DNA of 64,000 nucleotides from Lancefieldella sp018380095 (GTDB taxonomy: Bacteria > Actinomycetota > Coriobacteriia > Coriobacteriales > Atopobiaceae). Position numbers and translations under genes: made by a program. This document shows, in pieces, positions 6,814 through 15,528 of this stretch (position 1 is the first letter of the stretch; each line of letters starts with the position of its first letter). The notes under the pieces are model-generated. The model was not told where the DNA came from. It did no database searches and saw only the letters and a program-made list of their open reading frames with translations. The stretch lies in NCBI GenBank assembly GCA_018380095.1, contig JAGZUI010000005.1:1-64000 (forward strand), in the 5' to 3' direction.

Positions 6814-7878
6814 TTAGTGGCAGCAGTGGCCGTCATGACCGTGCTCGTGACCTTCATGTTCATGATGATGTCCGTGACCATGGCACTCACACTCGTGATC
6901 ACCATCTTCGTGGTCGTGGCCACAGCAGCACTCATGCTCACCCTCGTCTTCCTGGCTCTCGAGGAGCGACCAGTCAAGACCGGCTGCAGTGCTGGTTGCC
7001 TCGTCAGCATAGAGCAGCGAGATTGCCTGAGTACCCTTACGAGCGCCACCAATCTGGCAGAGCATGTCATACAGGGTAAAGGCGGTCTCTGCACCAGGAA
7101 GCGTAATCTCAAGGTCCTCAGACTGAGCAAGAGCAAGCGCAATATCCTTGCGGAAGTGCTCAGCCAAAAATCCTGGCTGGAAGTCTCCCTCAAGCGACTT
7201 AGGAGCAAGCTCTTTAAGTGCGCGAGAAGAACCCATGCCGCTTGCAACAACCTCAAGCATCTGCTCAACGTCAAGTCCACCCTGCTCTGCCAAGGCCATT
7301 GCGTCTGCATAGCCAATCATGCAGGAAGCAAGGGATACCTGGTTACAAAGCTTTGCGGTCTGACCCTTACCAGCTCCGCCCATGCAGAAAATCTTTGCAG
7401 AGAAGGTCTCGAGAAGAGCGCGTACTGGCTCAACATCGTGCTCAGTTGCGCCGACAATCAGCGTAAGAGTACCGTCCTGAGCACCCTTCTGGCCGCCCGT
7501 AACTGGACAGTCAAAGGCATGTTTTCCCTCAATTTCAGCAGCATCGTGAATATCACGAGCAAGCTGAGATGAAGAAGTGGTCAGATCAATAAGGTACGCA
7601 CCCTTCTTAGCAACACGGATAAGACCATCTGTTGCCAAGTAAACATCTTCAACGTCAGTTGGATAACCAACCATGGTAAAGATAACGTCAGCGTCTTTTG
7701 CAGCATCTGCCACACTCTCTGCAGCGTGAGCGCCCAACGAGACAAGCTTTTGTGCTTTCTCTGGTGTTCTGTTGTAAACAGTAACGTCATAACCAGCAGA
7801 AATAAGGTGCTCTGCAATAGGAGTGCCCATAATGCCTGTTCCAATAAAAGCAACCTTTGCATTCTTGCTCAATGCCAT
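6814..7878 (-). CDS. beta-hydroxyacid dehydrogenase with His/Cys-rich tail
   Basis: Residues 1-300 are a 3-hydroxyisobutyrate / 2-hydroxy-3-oxopropionate reductase family enzyme: Rossmann motif GTGIMGTPIAEHL, substrate loop DCPVTGGQKGAQDGTL, and catalytic Lys in GAGKGQTAKLCNQ. It should oxidise a small beta-hydroxyacid with NAD(P)+. About 54 further residues follow that the family lacks. The last 40 or so are dominated by His, Cys, Asp, Glu and Gly (CCCGHDHEDGDHE, CHGHGHHHEHEGHEHGH, CCH end). This looks like a nickel- or zinc-binding tail of the HypB/SlyD kind. The 3' end is in frame with a normal stop, so the tail is not a frameshift artefact. Confidence 0.85.
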   Translation of the reverse strand: MALSKNAKVAFIGTGIMGTPIAEHLISAGYDVTVYNRTPEKAQKLVSLGAHAAESVADAAKDADVIFTMVGYPTDVEDVYLATDGLIRVAKKGAYLIDLTTSSSQLARDIHDAAEIEGKHAFDCPVTGGQKGAQDGTLTLIVGATEHDVEPVRALLETFSAKIFCMGGAGKGQTAKLCNQVSLASCMIGYADAMALAEQGGLDVEQMLEVVASGMGSSRALKELAPKSLEGDFQPGFLAEHFRKDIALALAQSEDLEITLPGAETAFTLYDMLCQIGGARKGTQAISLLYADEATSTAAGLDWSLLESQEDEGEHECCCGHDHEDGDHECECHGHGHHHEHEGHEHGHDGHCCH

Positions 7879-7911
7879 GTATGAGTCCTTTCAGACTAAA
7901 ATAAATAAACA

Positions 7912-7940
7912 AACTGGGGCCGCTCCAAAGAGCGACCCCA
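7912..7940 (-). terminator. intrinsic terminator of the hpf-degV transcript
   Basis: Stem TGGGG-C-CGCTC (7915-7925) pairs with GAGCG-A-CCCCA (7930-7940) around a four-base loop. On the minus strand the stem is followed by a T-rich stretch, 14 bases after the degV stop. Confidence 0.7.
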
Positions 7941-7953
7941 TACCTTGTACCCG

Positions 7954-8982
7954 TTAATTAGATTTACGAACCCTGTTAGCAATTCGGTCAGAAAGCGAAA
8001 GCTTCTCGCGGCGGTCAGTTCCCCAGAAGACAATAGCCACCATGCCTGGTCCAACGTGAGCACCAATAACTGGTCCTACCTGGCTATGAATAATGGTGAG
8101 TCCCTCACAGCCCTTCTCTTTACGAATCTGAGCCTCTAGCCAATTAGCGTCCTTCTGTGCGTCTGCAGAAATAATGCCAACAGGAAGCGAGGTGTCATGA
8201 GAATAGCTATCTCTAAAGTCCTGGATAAGAGACTTGAGTGCCTTCTTGCGGCCTCTGCACACTGTCTTGACGGTAAGAGCTCCTGTTGAGTCATAGGTAA
8301 GCTCTGGCTTTACATCAAGCTTGCCACCAATATTTGCTGCAGCAGCAGGAATACGACCGCCCGCAGCAAGAGCATCCAAGGTCTCAAGTGTTAAGTAGCC
8401 ATGTATATAGTTACGCGCGTCTTGTGCCCACTCGGCAATCTCTTTTGCCGAGAGACCCTTATTGGCTTGATGTACTGCTTCAAGACCCAAAAGCTGAGCT
8501 GCGGACGAAGGTGCACCATTGTCGACTACGTAAATCTCAAAGTCTGGGTATTTCTCTCTTACCATATCTGCTGCTTGTTCAGCTGCATAGTAGGATGAAG
8601 AAAGTGCAGAGGTAAAGCAAAGATATACCGTTGGAGTACCCTGCTTTGCAGCACGCTCAAAGACCTCGAGGTAATGACCAGGAGTAATTGCAGAGGTGGT
8701 GTAGCGCAGCTTTTTGTCTTTGCGCATGCCCTCAAAGAACTCATGTGCACTGATGCTCTTCCAGCCGTCATCATAGTGCTCTCCATCTGGTCCCACATAA
8801 GGGAACTGGATAATATCAACACCTAGCTGTTCAGCAATTCCTGGAGCAAAGTCTGCGCAGGAGTCCATGATGATTCGAACGTTACTGGGCTTATGATATG
8901 CAGCTGAAAGCTCAGTAGGCTCAAGATCTTCAAAGGCAACCTCGCTGATTTCTTCTTCGGCTTTATCTTTTTTATTGAACAT
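7954..8982 (-). CDS. DegV-family fatty-acid-binding protein
   Basis: A DegV protein of 342 residues. Residues about 35-320 carry the family blocks: IMDSCADFAPGIAEQLGV, TTSAITPGHYLEVFERA, the FTSALSSSYYAAE loop, YVVDNGAPSSAAQLL and LDALAAGGRI. DegV/FakB proteins present fatty acids to an FakA kinase, feeding phospholipid synthesis or acyl signalling. No FakA gene is in the window. The ATG at 8982, with GAGGAACAGG just upstream, is chosen; the frame extends 21 codons further but into the hpf gene, which it overlaps by 11 bases, so the genes are translationally coupled. A charged 30-residue extension precedes the domain. Confidence 0.85.
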   Translation of the reverse strand: MFNKKDKAEEEISEVAFEDLEPTELSAAYHKPSNVRIIMDSCADFAPGIAEQLGVDIIQFPYVGPDGEHYDDGWKSISAHEFFEGMRKDKKLRYTTSAITPGHYLEVFERAAKQGTPTVYLCFTSALSSSYYAAEQAADMVREKYPDFEIYVVDNGAPSSAAQLLGLEAVHQANKGLSAKEIAEWAQDARNYIHGYLTLETLDALAAGGRIPAAAANIGGKLDVKPELTYDSTGALTVKTVCRGRKKALKSLIQDFRDSYSHDTSLPVGIISADAQKDANWLEAQIRKEKGCEGLTIIHSQVGPVIGAHVGPGMVAIVFWGTDRREKLSLSDRIANRVRKSN

Positions 8983-9562
8983 CCTGTTCCTCAATCTTAG
9001 GTTTGATAATTCCGTATCCACCATTTTTACGATGGTAAATGACATTAGTCAAACCAGTAGAAGAATTAACAAAGACATAAAAATCATGGCCGAGAAGGTC
9101 AGTTTGGACAAGCGCCTCCTCTTCCGTCATTGGCTCAAGATCAATGTATTTCTCGCGAACAAGCTGGTCATCAAGATCTTCAGCTGGAATCTCAATGAGA
9201 TTGGCAAGATCTTCTTGTGTAAGAGCAACTCCGCGCTCAGACTTTACATGATGACGGCGCTCAACAACTTTTGTCTTGTACTTGCGTAGTTGTCTGGAGA
9301 CTTTTTCTGCTGCTTCATCAATAGCCACATACATATCGTCAGAGCTAGCAGTGACACGAACAACATTGTTACGAACAAATACCGTAACCTCAGCTGTCTT
9401 TCTATCTGGATTTGAAGGGTTTTTGTCTACTCTGAGAACTACATCGCAAGACATAGGAGTGATGTCAAATACTTTAAGAGCATCACCGATTTTCTGATCT
9501 ACGTGTGTGTGCAAAGCCTCAGAAATGCTTACCTTGCGTCCCGAAATCTTGATGTCCACCAT
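8972..9562 (-). CDS. hpf: long-form ribosome hibernation promoting factor
   Basis: A 196-residue protein of the long HPF type. Residues 1-100 are the S30AE/YfiA domain (VDIKISGRKVSISEALHTHV, TAEVTVFVRNNVVRVTAS, DDMYVAIDEAAEKVSRQLRKYK), which binds the ribosome decoding region. Residues about 135-190 are the dimerising tail (IDLEPMTEEEALVQTDLLGHDFYVFVN). Long HPF dimerises 70S ribosomes into inactive 100S particles in starvation. AGGAGG precedes the ATG. The start of degV overlaps its end. An inverted repeat at 9586-9607 lies 24 bases upstream. Confidence 0.93.
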   Translation of the reverse strand: MVDIKISGRKVSISEALHTHVDQKIGDALKVFDITPMSCDVVLRVDKNPSNPDRKTAEVTVFVRNNVVRVTASSDDMYVAIDEAAEKVSRQLRKYKTKVVERRHHVKSERGVALTQEDLANLIEIPAEDLDDQLVREKYIDLEPMTEEEALVQTDLLGHDFYVFVNSSTGLTNVIYHRKNGGYGIIKPKIEEQDVQ

Positions 9563-9585
9563 AGGAGCCTCCTATCGGATACACG

Positions 9586-9607
9586 AGACATCTTCTAACT
9601 GATGTCT
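9586..9607. promoter_or_regulatory. inverted repeat upstream of hpf
   Basis: AGACATC (9586-9592) and GATGTCT (9601-9607) form a perfect 7-bp dyad with an 8-base gap, 24 bases before the hpf start. It could be an operator or a hairpin in the 5' leader. No regulator is recognised. Confidence 0.35.
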
Positions 9608-9699
9608 GTATAACAACAATACCCATTTGTCGGTCAATCATTCCATAAAAAGTTGAATTGAGCGGTAAACGGTTAGAGACTATTTCTCTTTATGTGCGA

Positions 9700-10635
9700 T
9701 TAATTTTGCTCAGAGGAAGATGTAGCTGAATCAGCGCTGGTAGGTTGCGTAGAAACTTCCACAAGACCAGAAATCTTATTGGTAGTTGAGAGGTGTGGCA
9801 AGGTACCAATCCACTTGTTTCTAATAACTCCCTCGACACCGTTAGATTGAATAGCTGAAAGAGCTTGCTGAATTTGTGTAGCGAGAGCTTTGTTACTGGT
9901 TGCTACAGAAATACCAATCGTGGATGGAACGTCAACGACACCAACCATAGAAATATCTTTGTTTGCTGCTAAATAAGCACCAGCATATGCATCACAGGCC
10001 ACATAATCGATGGAGCCATTTTCAAGTGCTTCAAAAGCATCATTTAGGTTAGAAAAACCTTGAACAGACATGCCCGTGAGTACCTGACCCATTGCGCGCT
10101 CAGATAAAGAACCCGTTTGAACGCCAACTGACTTTCCACTCAAACTATCAGCAGTAATGTTTGTCTCTGAACCTTTATGGAAAAGAGCTGTTGCATACTC
10201 AGCATAACCAGAAATGAGCGTACTTGTTGAGTCTTCACCACTTCTGACATCCATGACAATGTCGCAACCTGCTTGTAGGCCATCTACTGGTCCGTTAACT
10301 GATACAAACTTGACGTCTACGCCTAGCTGATCTGCAATTGCAGAAGCTATTTCAACGTCAATTCCCTGCAATGTTCCAGCTTCTGAGGCCACAACCATTG
10401 GAGCTGTTACTGACTGAGTACGTAGACCAACGGTCAAAGTGCCAGCTGTGTGCAGAGAGGAATCAGGAATCTTCTGCTGACGGGCTTCTCGCTTCTCTTG
10501 GATTGCCTCTTGCACTGACTTGACGTGGAACCATTTATCCAGATCAATGTTGATAGGACCAATGGAGCATCCTGTTAAAACAACAGCAAGTGCTATAAGA
10601 AGTAACACCTTAAGAGAGCTTTTACCGCGCGTCAT
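9700..10635 (-). CDS. family 3 extracellular solute-binding lipoprotein
   Basis: The 311-residue product begins with a lipoprotein signal (hydrophobic residues 9-21, lipobox LTGC with Cys at 23). Residues about 62-280 are a periplasmic-binding-protein family 3 domain (LTVGLRTQSVTAPMV, GIDVEIASAIADQLGVDVKFVS, SGKSVGVQTGSLSE, DYVACDAYAGAYLAA). Such proteins capture amino acids or related polar solutes for an ABC importer. No permease or ATPase gene is adjacent, so it either works with a distant transporter or as a sensor. A Ser/Thr-rich tail ends the protein. AAGGAG precedes the ATG. Confidence 0.8.
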   Translation of the reverse strand: MTRGKSSLKVLLLIALAVVLTGCSIGPINIDLDKWFHVKSVQEAIQEKREARQQKIPDSSLHTAGTLTVGLRTQSVTAPMVVASEAGTLQGIDVEIASAIADQLGVDVKFVSVNGPVDGLQAGCDIVMDVRSGEDSTSTLISGYAEYATALFHKGSETNITADSLSGKSVGVQTGSLSERAMGQVLTGMSVQGFSNLNDAFEALENGSIDYVACDAYAGAYLAANKDISMVGVVDVPSTIGISVATSNKALATQIQQALSAIQSNGVEGVIRNKWIGTLPHLSTTNKISGLVEVSTQPTSADSATSSSEQN

Positions 10636-10950
10636 CAGAACTCCTTCTTCTATTCAGGTGTCTTTTCAGCTGACCTGGTATTTGACCCCACACTCGCATA
10701 CTGGAACGTTTGCTTTGCTACCGCAGCAGCTCCACTAGTAGTTCTCTCGCCTGCGAGACCCTTTGTCTCTTTGATATAACAGGCGGTATGGCTTACTTCT
10801 AGGACGAGCCATGATCGTTTACGTGCGCACACGCAAACTTACGTGGATCCCTTTGACCTCGTCTGTCATGGACTAAAAGCTCACAGAGAACTTCGCAACC
10901 ACAGACCTGAAAAGACTTATCAAGTATAGCCGTTTGCAACCATAGGTAAC
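10636..10950. other. 315-bp gap between comF and solute-binding gene
   Basis: No supported gene. On the minus strand, the sense of both flanking genes, there is a 25-codon open frame at 10735-10812 encoding a very basic peptide (MARPRSKPYRLLYQ...), but it has no ribosome site. I see no convincing promoter hexamers or terminator. An imperfect self-complementary block at 10743-10760 (CTCTCGCC with GCGAGA) may fold into a hairpin. Confidence 0.4.
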
Positions 10951-11700
10951 TCACCATACGCGAGCTAATGCGCCTACGGTTACAGAATGCACGCCTGCGG
11001 CACAAAGTACTCTAGTGGCTTCTCTAATTGATGCTCCCGTAGTTACAACATCATCTAAAAGTAAAATATTTGATTGATTGACCGGCGCAGTACAAGCAAT
11101 ACTTCCTTTCAAATTTATTTGCCTTTGAGCGGATGAGAGTGTTCTTTGGTCCTTTGCATGAGGACGTATAAGCACGTCATACAAAGGCAAGCCTGTAAGC
11201 TGGCAGAACGATTGGGCTACAAGTTCCATATGATCAAAGCCTCTACGCGCGTACGCTTCTGCAGTTGCTGGAATAAAGGAAACGCCATCAATTTTTGAAC
11301 TATCAAAGCGAGAGGTACCGTCACGAGCTTTCCATGCTGAGGCTTCTTCAAGCGCACACAATAGAGCTGCAGCAATTACCGGTGCCAGTCGAAACTCGTG
11401 TCCATCCTTAAGCGTCAAGATCAACCGTGCAGGAGGACCCTTAAATCCCATGGCACAAATGACCGCTCTACTCTCCCACTGAACAGGTCGTTTCTTTTTA
11501 TCTGCGCACTCTGAACAAACAAGCTTCCCGTATGGAGCGCCGCAATTAGGACATGCCCACTGCTGAGAAATCCATGGCAGCTTTGCCCGACACTCATCGC
11601 AGAGGAGCTGGCCGGGTTTCTCGCACACGACGCAGCGTGTAGGAGCAAGCAGCTCAAGTGTTGAGTTTGCCGTTGCGGTAAGGATAGATGTAGGTTGCAT
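10951..11700 (-). CDS. comF: ComF-family phosphoribosyltransferase-like protein
   Basis: A 249-residue ComF/GntX protein. Residues about 18-75 hold a cysteine-rich zinc ribbon (CVVCEKPGQLLCDEC, then CPNCG and CSEC). The C-terminal half is a type I phosphoribosyltransferase-like domain ending in the PRPP loop ILLLDDVVTTGASI. ComFC-type proteins take part in handling incoming single-stranded DNA during natural transformation. The ATG at 11700 follows GGGGGT and is preferred to the TTG four codons earlier. No comFA or comE gene is nearby. The cysteine-rich part contains a variant (11614-11625) of the GGCGAGAAACCC word. Confidence 0.85.
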   Translation of the reverse strand: MQPTSILTATANSTLELLAPTRCVVCEKPGQLLCDECRAKLPWISQQWACPNCGAPYGKLVCSECADKKKRPVQWESRAVICAMGFKGPPARLILTLKDGHEFRLAPVIAAALLCALEEASAWKARDGTSRFDSSKIDGVSFIPATAEAYARRGFDHMELVAQSFCQLTGLPLYDVLIRPHAKDQRTLSSAQRQINLKGSIACTAPVNQSNILLLDDVVTTGASIREATRVLCAAGVHSVTVGALARVW

Positions 11701-11793
11701 TTTTACCCCCAAAATCTGGGGGCTGACAGTGAATACAGTCTAGAACAAAGGTCGCAAAATGGAAGGTATTTTAGGTAAACGGAAAAAGATGGC

Positions 11794-12555
11794 TTATCTA
11801 AAGCTCCTACCAGTGAGATTGTATTTTGTGAGGATTCGGCTAACGGATGTTTGCCACGGAAGCCATAACAAAATCAAAAAAACAAGCGTTGCTACGCCGT
11901 GCGTTAGATCAAGCGGAATTGAAGCCGCAAATGCGAGAAGAGCGGATTCAAGCGTTAAGGGATGTACAAATCCAATAACAAAGTACACGTTCATTACAAG
12001 GCCAAAGAATGGTCCAGAGATAAACGCCCAGATCAAAAGCAAGAAAGGCGGAAGTTTGTGGGGTTTCTCGCCTTGTTGGACAGATGTGCGTTTAGAAGAT
12101 GCAAGGCGAGCTGAGGTAAAAGTTGCAAGAAGGCCTCCCAGATAACCAACAAGCCCCCACGCATACATCTGCCATGGCGTCCACGAGCCCTGGCCAAAGA
12201 AAACGTTTGAAAGAAGCGCAGATAAGGCACCTACCAAAAAGCCCGCATGCCTGCCAAGAAACGCTCCCGCGAAGATAGCAACTGCGGAAACAGGCTTTAC
12301 ATATGCGAGAGGTGCAAAGGCAATTCTTCCCGCAGCACCTAAGGCGCTAAAGACGGCAGTAGGTACCAAATTGGCAACTGAGGGCTTCTTTGCCTCAAAA
12401 CTTAACATAAATAATGCAACTGAAATGATCGCTAAAATAATTGAAGATACCGCGGTAAAATCGGGAAAATATATCATTTCAACAGCAAGAATAATAGGTG
12501 TAGCAAAGAGTGCTACAACCTCTAAGACTATTGATAACATGTGCCGATTATCCAC
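11794..12555 (-). CDS. ECF transporter S component (probable corrinoid/vitamin)
   Basis: This 253-residue integral membrane protein has about six hydrophobic segments and an ECF S-component pattern: AVFSALGAAGRIAFAPLAYVKPVSAVAIFAGAFLG near the middle and a Gly-rich SGPFFGLVMNVYF helix. S components bind a vitamin and dock on an EcfA-EcfA-EcfT module, which is encoded close by at 13115-15528. The GTG at 12555 has GAGG five bases upstream. A hydrophilic loop near residue 165 encodes QQGEKPHKLP over a GGCGAGAAACCC word. The link to corrinoid is inferred from the DUF4430 genes in the same neighbourhood; folate, tryptophan or other substrates are not excluded. Confidence 0.7.
   Translation of the reverse strand: MDNRHMLSIVLEVVALFATPIILAVEMIYFPDFTAVSSIILAIISVALFMLSFEAKKPSVANLVPTAVFSALGAAGRIAFAPLAYVKPVSAVAIFAGAFLGRHAGFLVGALSALLSNVFFGQGSWTPWQMYAWGLVGYLGGLLATFTSARLASSKRTSVQQGEKPHKLPPFLLLIWAFISGPFFGLVMNVYFVIGFVHPLTLESALLAFAASIPLDLTHGVATLVFLILLWLPWQTSVSRILTKYNLTGRSFR
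12061..12072 (-). repeat. GGCGAGAAACCC word, copy 1
   Basis: Exact 12-mer on the minus strand, inside the S-component gene, read in the frame Gly-Glu-Lys-Pro in a hydrophilic loop. Confidence 0.8.
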
Positions 12556-12648
12556 AAGAACCTCACGCTTACCGTCAAAATAAAAATATCGAGAAGGTCT
12601 GTCTTATTTTGGCATAAGATGATTTGAAACTACAACAAGGAGGTCTTC

Positions 12649-13110
12649 ATGATCTATCTGGGAAACTTTAGCTACAATGACGAGCTTGATTCTACTGATA
12701 ACTACTGTCTTATGCCTTGCATTGTTGAGGCAGATTCCACAGATCATGCGCTTGAGCTTTTCTCGGAGCACCTTATTGAGGTTGCAAAGTCATCTGACCT
12801 GCTTGACGGTGCAAAAGAGATTTTCTTGGATTCCATTGTTGAACTGGGAGAAGTTCCTACTACTCCTCTGATTGCTCAGTGGCAAAAGATTATGCCTGCA
12901 GGAGTTGGTCTGTGCAGCATTACCAGCGCTCTTCCTACACTTGAGTTTGATAATGAGACGGCCAATGCCTACGGCTTCAATGAGCATACTCACGATCATG
13001 AGGAAGATGAAGAGGAGCATGAACACGAGGAGTTTGGCGACATCAACGATCTTGACGATGAGCTTCTTGAGGAGCTTGGCCAGGACGAGGAGCCGTTCTT
13101 AAGGTTCTAG
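12649..13110 (+). CDS. acidic hypothetical protein with His/Glu cluster
   Basis: A 153-residue very acidic cytoplasmic protein with a strong AAGGAGG ribosome site. Residues 1-110 look like a compact alpha/beta domain (MIYLGNFSYNDELDSTDNYCLMP, DHALELFSEHLIEVAKSS). Residues about 117-150 are a low-complexity tail rich in His, Asp and Glu (EHTHDHEEDEEEHEHEEFGD), which could bind divalent metal. It is not a family I recognise. It is divergent from the ECF S-component gene (gap 93 bases, with a TCTTAT-N6-ATAAGA dyad at 12602-12619) and ends four bases from the convergent ATPase gene. Confidence 0.7.
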   Translation: MIYLGNFSYNDELDSTDNYCLMPCIVEADSTDHALELFSEHLIEVAKSSDLLDGAKEIFLDSIVELGEVPTTPLIAQWQKIMPAGVGLCSITSALPTLEFDNETANAYGFNEHTHDHEEDEEEHEHEEFGDINDLDDELLEELGQDEEPFLRF

Positions 13111-13114
13111 CCAC

Positions 13115-14599
13115 CTACTCTGCCGACCACACCCATGAGTTCTCAAAGAACTCTGAAGTTGGCTCTGTCAGAGAAATCTGGCCATCAAATACTAAAGAAA
13201 CGTTATCAGCAACGCGCGATATCAACTGCATGTCGTGCGTTGCTATTACTATGGTTGCACCTTCTGACTGTGCGCGAGAAAGCAAATTGACAACAGCATC
13301 TTTGGTTGGGGCATCCAGTCCTTTTGTTGGCTCGTCAAGAATAAGCAGACGCGCTTTTGTAAGCAGCACTTTTACGAGGGCTAAGAGTTGCTGCTGTCCA
13401 CCAGACAAATCGTATGGATGAGAAGACATAAGCTTCTGATATGTTGTGCGAGCAAGAAGTCCCGAAGCTTCCAGAAGCTCCTGAACATCCTGATCAGAAT
13501 AGGCGCCACTTTGTTGCCACTGGACAAGCTCCTCGCCCACACTTTGGCAGGTAAAGAGCAGCTCGGGATCTTGTGGGATGTATCCTTGAGATTGCTGGAG
13601 CTGGTTGTAGATATGTCCGCGCCTTGGACGGAGAACGCCCGCTGCAAGCTTTAGCAGCGTTGACTTACCTGAGCCGTTGCCGCCTACAAGCGCACGAATT
13701 TCTCGCCCCGTGACCTCAAGCGAGCACTTGCTGAGCACCAACTGATCACTCTGCGGATACGCAAACGTCACGGCGCTGAACTCGAGCACGGGAGTGCTGT
13801 CGGCCGCGGTGGATGCTTGGTTTGGCGCGGAGCTGCGAGGACAGAGCGCCTGGCGAGAAGAGCTGTCTGCTTGGAGCGCATCGGGTTTCTCGCCACCAAG
13901 ACAGACGCGCGCGTCAGCGAGGTACTCGAACGCGGTGACGTCGTGGGTGGCAACAAGCACGGCAACGTTGAGCTCGCGCGCCACTCGCTCCAGGAGCGCG
14001 GTGAAACTCTTCTGCGCAAACGGGTCCAGCTGCGAGGTTGGCTCATCCAGCAAAAGCAGCTTTGGGCGCATGACAAGCGCTGCAGCAAGGGCCACTAGCT
14101 GCTGTTCTCCCCCGGATAGCGCGTTACAGCGCTTGTGCAAGAGCGATTCCATACCAAAGAAACTGACCGTCTCAAAAATGCGACGGCGCATTTCTTTCTC
14201 TGAAACGCCTCGATTTTCCAGGCCAAAAGCCAGCTCTTTCAAAGGCGTCTCACACACAAGTGCTTGTGAAGTGGCTTGCGGCACAAATGCAATGGTGTCT
14301 ACGGATTGCGCCTGCGTCATCGTAGAAACCTCTTGGCCGCAAACAATAATGGAGCCCTCTCTCCTGCCTTGAGGCGCAATCTCGGGCTTAATGAGGCTCA
14401 AAATGGTGGACTTGCCTGAACCCGTTGGTCCCCGTAATAGACTAATCTGACCAGCACAAACCTCACAGGAAAAATCTTCTACAACGTTGCAGTCTGGAGT
14501 TAGAGCATACGCAAACGAGAGATTCTGAATAGCAAGAACTGCTTCTTTACTAACTGAAGTAGCAGATGAATTCTGAATATAGGAAGAATGCTCACTCAT
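13115..14599 (-). CDS. ECF transporter double ATPase (EcfA-EcfA' fusion)
   Basis: The 494-residue protein contains two complete ABC ATPase domains. The first (about residues 20-245) has Walker A GPTGSGKST, signature LSGGEQQ and Walker B LLLLDEPTSQLD; the second (about 270-485) has GGNGSGKST, LSGGQQQ and LLILDEPTKGLD. It energises vitamin uptake with EcfT. The ATG at 14599 overlaps the ecfT stop in an ATGA. The linker near residues 240-265 is GC-rich, Ser/Ala-rich and carries a GGCGAGAAACCC word (13883-13895) plus an opposite GGCGAGAA (13852-13859). Both ATPase sites look intact. Confidence 0.9.
   Translation of the reverse strand: MSEHSSYIQNSSATSVSKEAVLAIQNLSFAYALTPDCNVVEDFSCEVCAGQISLLRGPTGSGKSTILSLIKPEIAPQGRREGSIIVCGQEVSTMTQAQSVDTIAFVPQATSQALVCETPLKELAFGLENRGVSEKEMRRRIFETVSFFGMESLLHKRCNALSGGEQQLVALAAALVMRPKLLLLDEPTSQLDPFAQKSFTALLERVARELNVAVLVATHDVTAFEYLADARVCLGGEKPDALQADSSSRQALCPRSSAPNQASTAADSTPVLEFSAVTFAYPQSDQLVLSKCSLEVTGREIRALVGGNGSGKSTLLKLAAGVLRPRRGHIYNQLQQSQGYIPQDPELLFTCQSVGEELVQWQQSGAYSDQDVQELLEASGLLARTTYQKLMSSHPYDLSGGQQQLLALVKVLLTKARLLILDEPTKGLDAPTKDAVVNLLSRAQSEGATIVIATHDMQLISRVADNVSLVFDGQISLTEPTSEFFENSWVWSAE
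13883..13895 (-). repeat. GGCGAGAAACCC word, copy 2
   Basis: TGGCGAGAAACCC on the minus strand in the inter-domain linker of the double ATPase. With flanks it shares 18 identical bases with copy 6 in the unrelated rlmKL gene. Confidence 0.85.
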
Positions 14600-15528
14600 A
14601 CAGACTGCTCCCATAAGACAGTATCAATACGCACAAAAATTGCTGGTAAAACGGTAAATAGCACTACGCCCAGATACCAAAAACTCACTTGGAACTCTGG
14701 CATAGTAGGATAAAACTGCCAAGCTTGTACCAGCATATACAAACAAACCGCTGCTATAACGCTTAAGAAAACAAATACCAGCAACGCCACAGTATCATAG
14801 GCGTCAAGCGCTTCAGCGCTCCATCTGCTCCTGTGCCCTGCCATTCCCCAACCTCGAGACACAATAGACTGAAACGTACTCATCGACTTCTCCAGCGCGC
14901 TCATGCACACTGCGTTAATGGTGGCAGCTGATTGCACAATAGTTTTTCTCGCGCTCAAAAGGCGGCTTTGACTTGGAACACGGCTTTGCCGGTGAGCCCG
15001 TGCGGCAGAATCACACCTTCTAGCTGCGGTATTTGCTGACTGGATTTGGCGAGCTGTTGTCAGATCAGAAAGTAGCTGTGGCATAAGCTGCACAGAAAGG
15101 CTCAAGACCAGCTGTAATCCTGGAAAGCGCACGCTTGATCGCTGTAACATCTCGAGCGGCGATACTACTGCAAATAGGCACTCAAGCCAGCTCAAAGTAC
15201 TTACAAGCACCAGACCTGAGGTAACTCCGTACACCAGACTTTCTGCGTACAGTTGCGTGTGCCCAAAAGAATACAAAACGGTAGAGCCAGATGCCGAGAA
15301 AAACGGATTGATTATCGCCATCAATATAATAATTGGAGCATACCAAACAAGCTGTTTAACAGCATGTTTGGTATCAAACAACTGGATTGTACAAAGCTGC
15401 GCTCCTAGAAAAGCAATCAGCGCACAGAGAGGTTGAAAAGAAAATGCGGCAAGCACAACCTCGCATCCAAACAGTACAACCGTAGCAAGTGGGTGCAGTC
15501 GAGAAAAGCTTGTGCGCGCGGGATTCAT
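14596..15528 (-). CDS. ECF transporter transmembrane component EcfT
   Basis: A 310-residue EcfT/CbiQ-like protein: about four or five N-terminal and two C-terminal membrane helices around a cytoplasmic coupling segment. The coupling part includes MPQLLSDLTTARQIQSANTA and SRGWGMAG, the latter in the place of the family's second Ala-Arg-Gly coupling motif. An Arg/Ser-rich insertion (ARRCDSAARAHRQSRVPSQSR) between the coupling helices is unusual. The gene overlaps the ATPase gene by ATGA and the upstream DUF4430 gene by TAATG, so all are one operon. Confidence 0.8.
   Translation of the reverse strand: MNPARTSFSRLHPLATVVLFGCEVVLAAFSFQPLCALIAFLGAQLCTIQLFDTKHAVKQLVWYAPIIILMAIINPFFSASGSTVLYSFGHTQLYAESLVYGVTSGLVLVSTLSWLECLFAVVSPLEMLQRSSVRFPGLQLVLSLSVQLMPQLLSDLTTARQIQSANTAARRCDSAARAHRQSRVPSQSRLLSARKTIVQSAATINAVCMSALEKSMSTFQSIVSRGWGMAGHRSRWSAEALDAYDTVALLVFVFLSVIAAVCLYMLVQAWQFYPTMPEFQVSFWYLGVVLFTVLPAIFVRIDTVLWEQSV

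Noticed and set aside
10743..10750. CTCTCGCC as another copy of the signal word
   Set aside because: One base differs from TTCTCGCC; near matches such as this were not counted.
10735..10812. 25-codon basic ORF between comF and the solute-binding gene
   Set aside because: No ribosome site and too short to support; kept only as a note.
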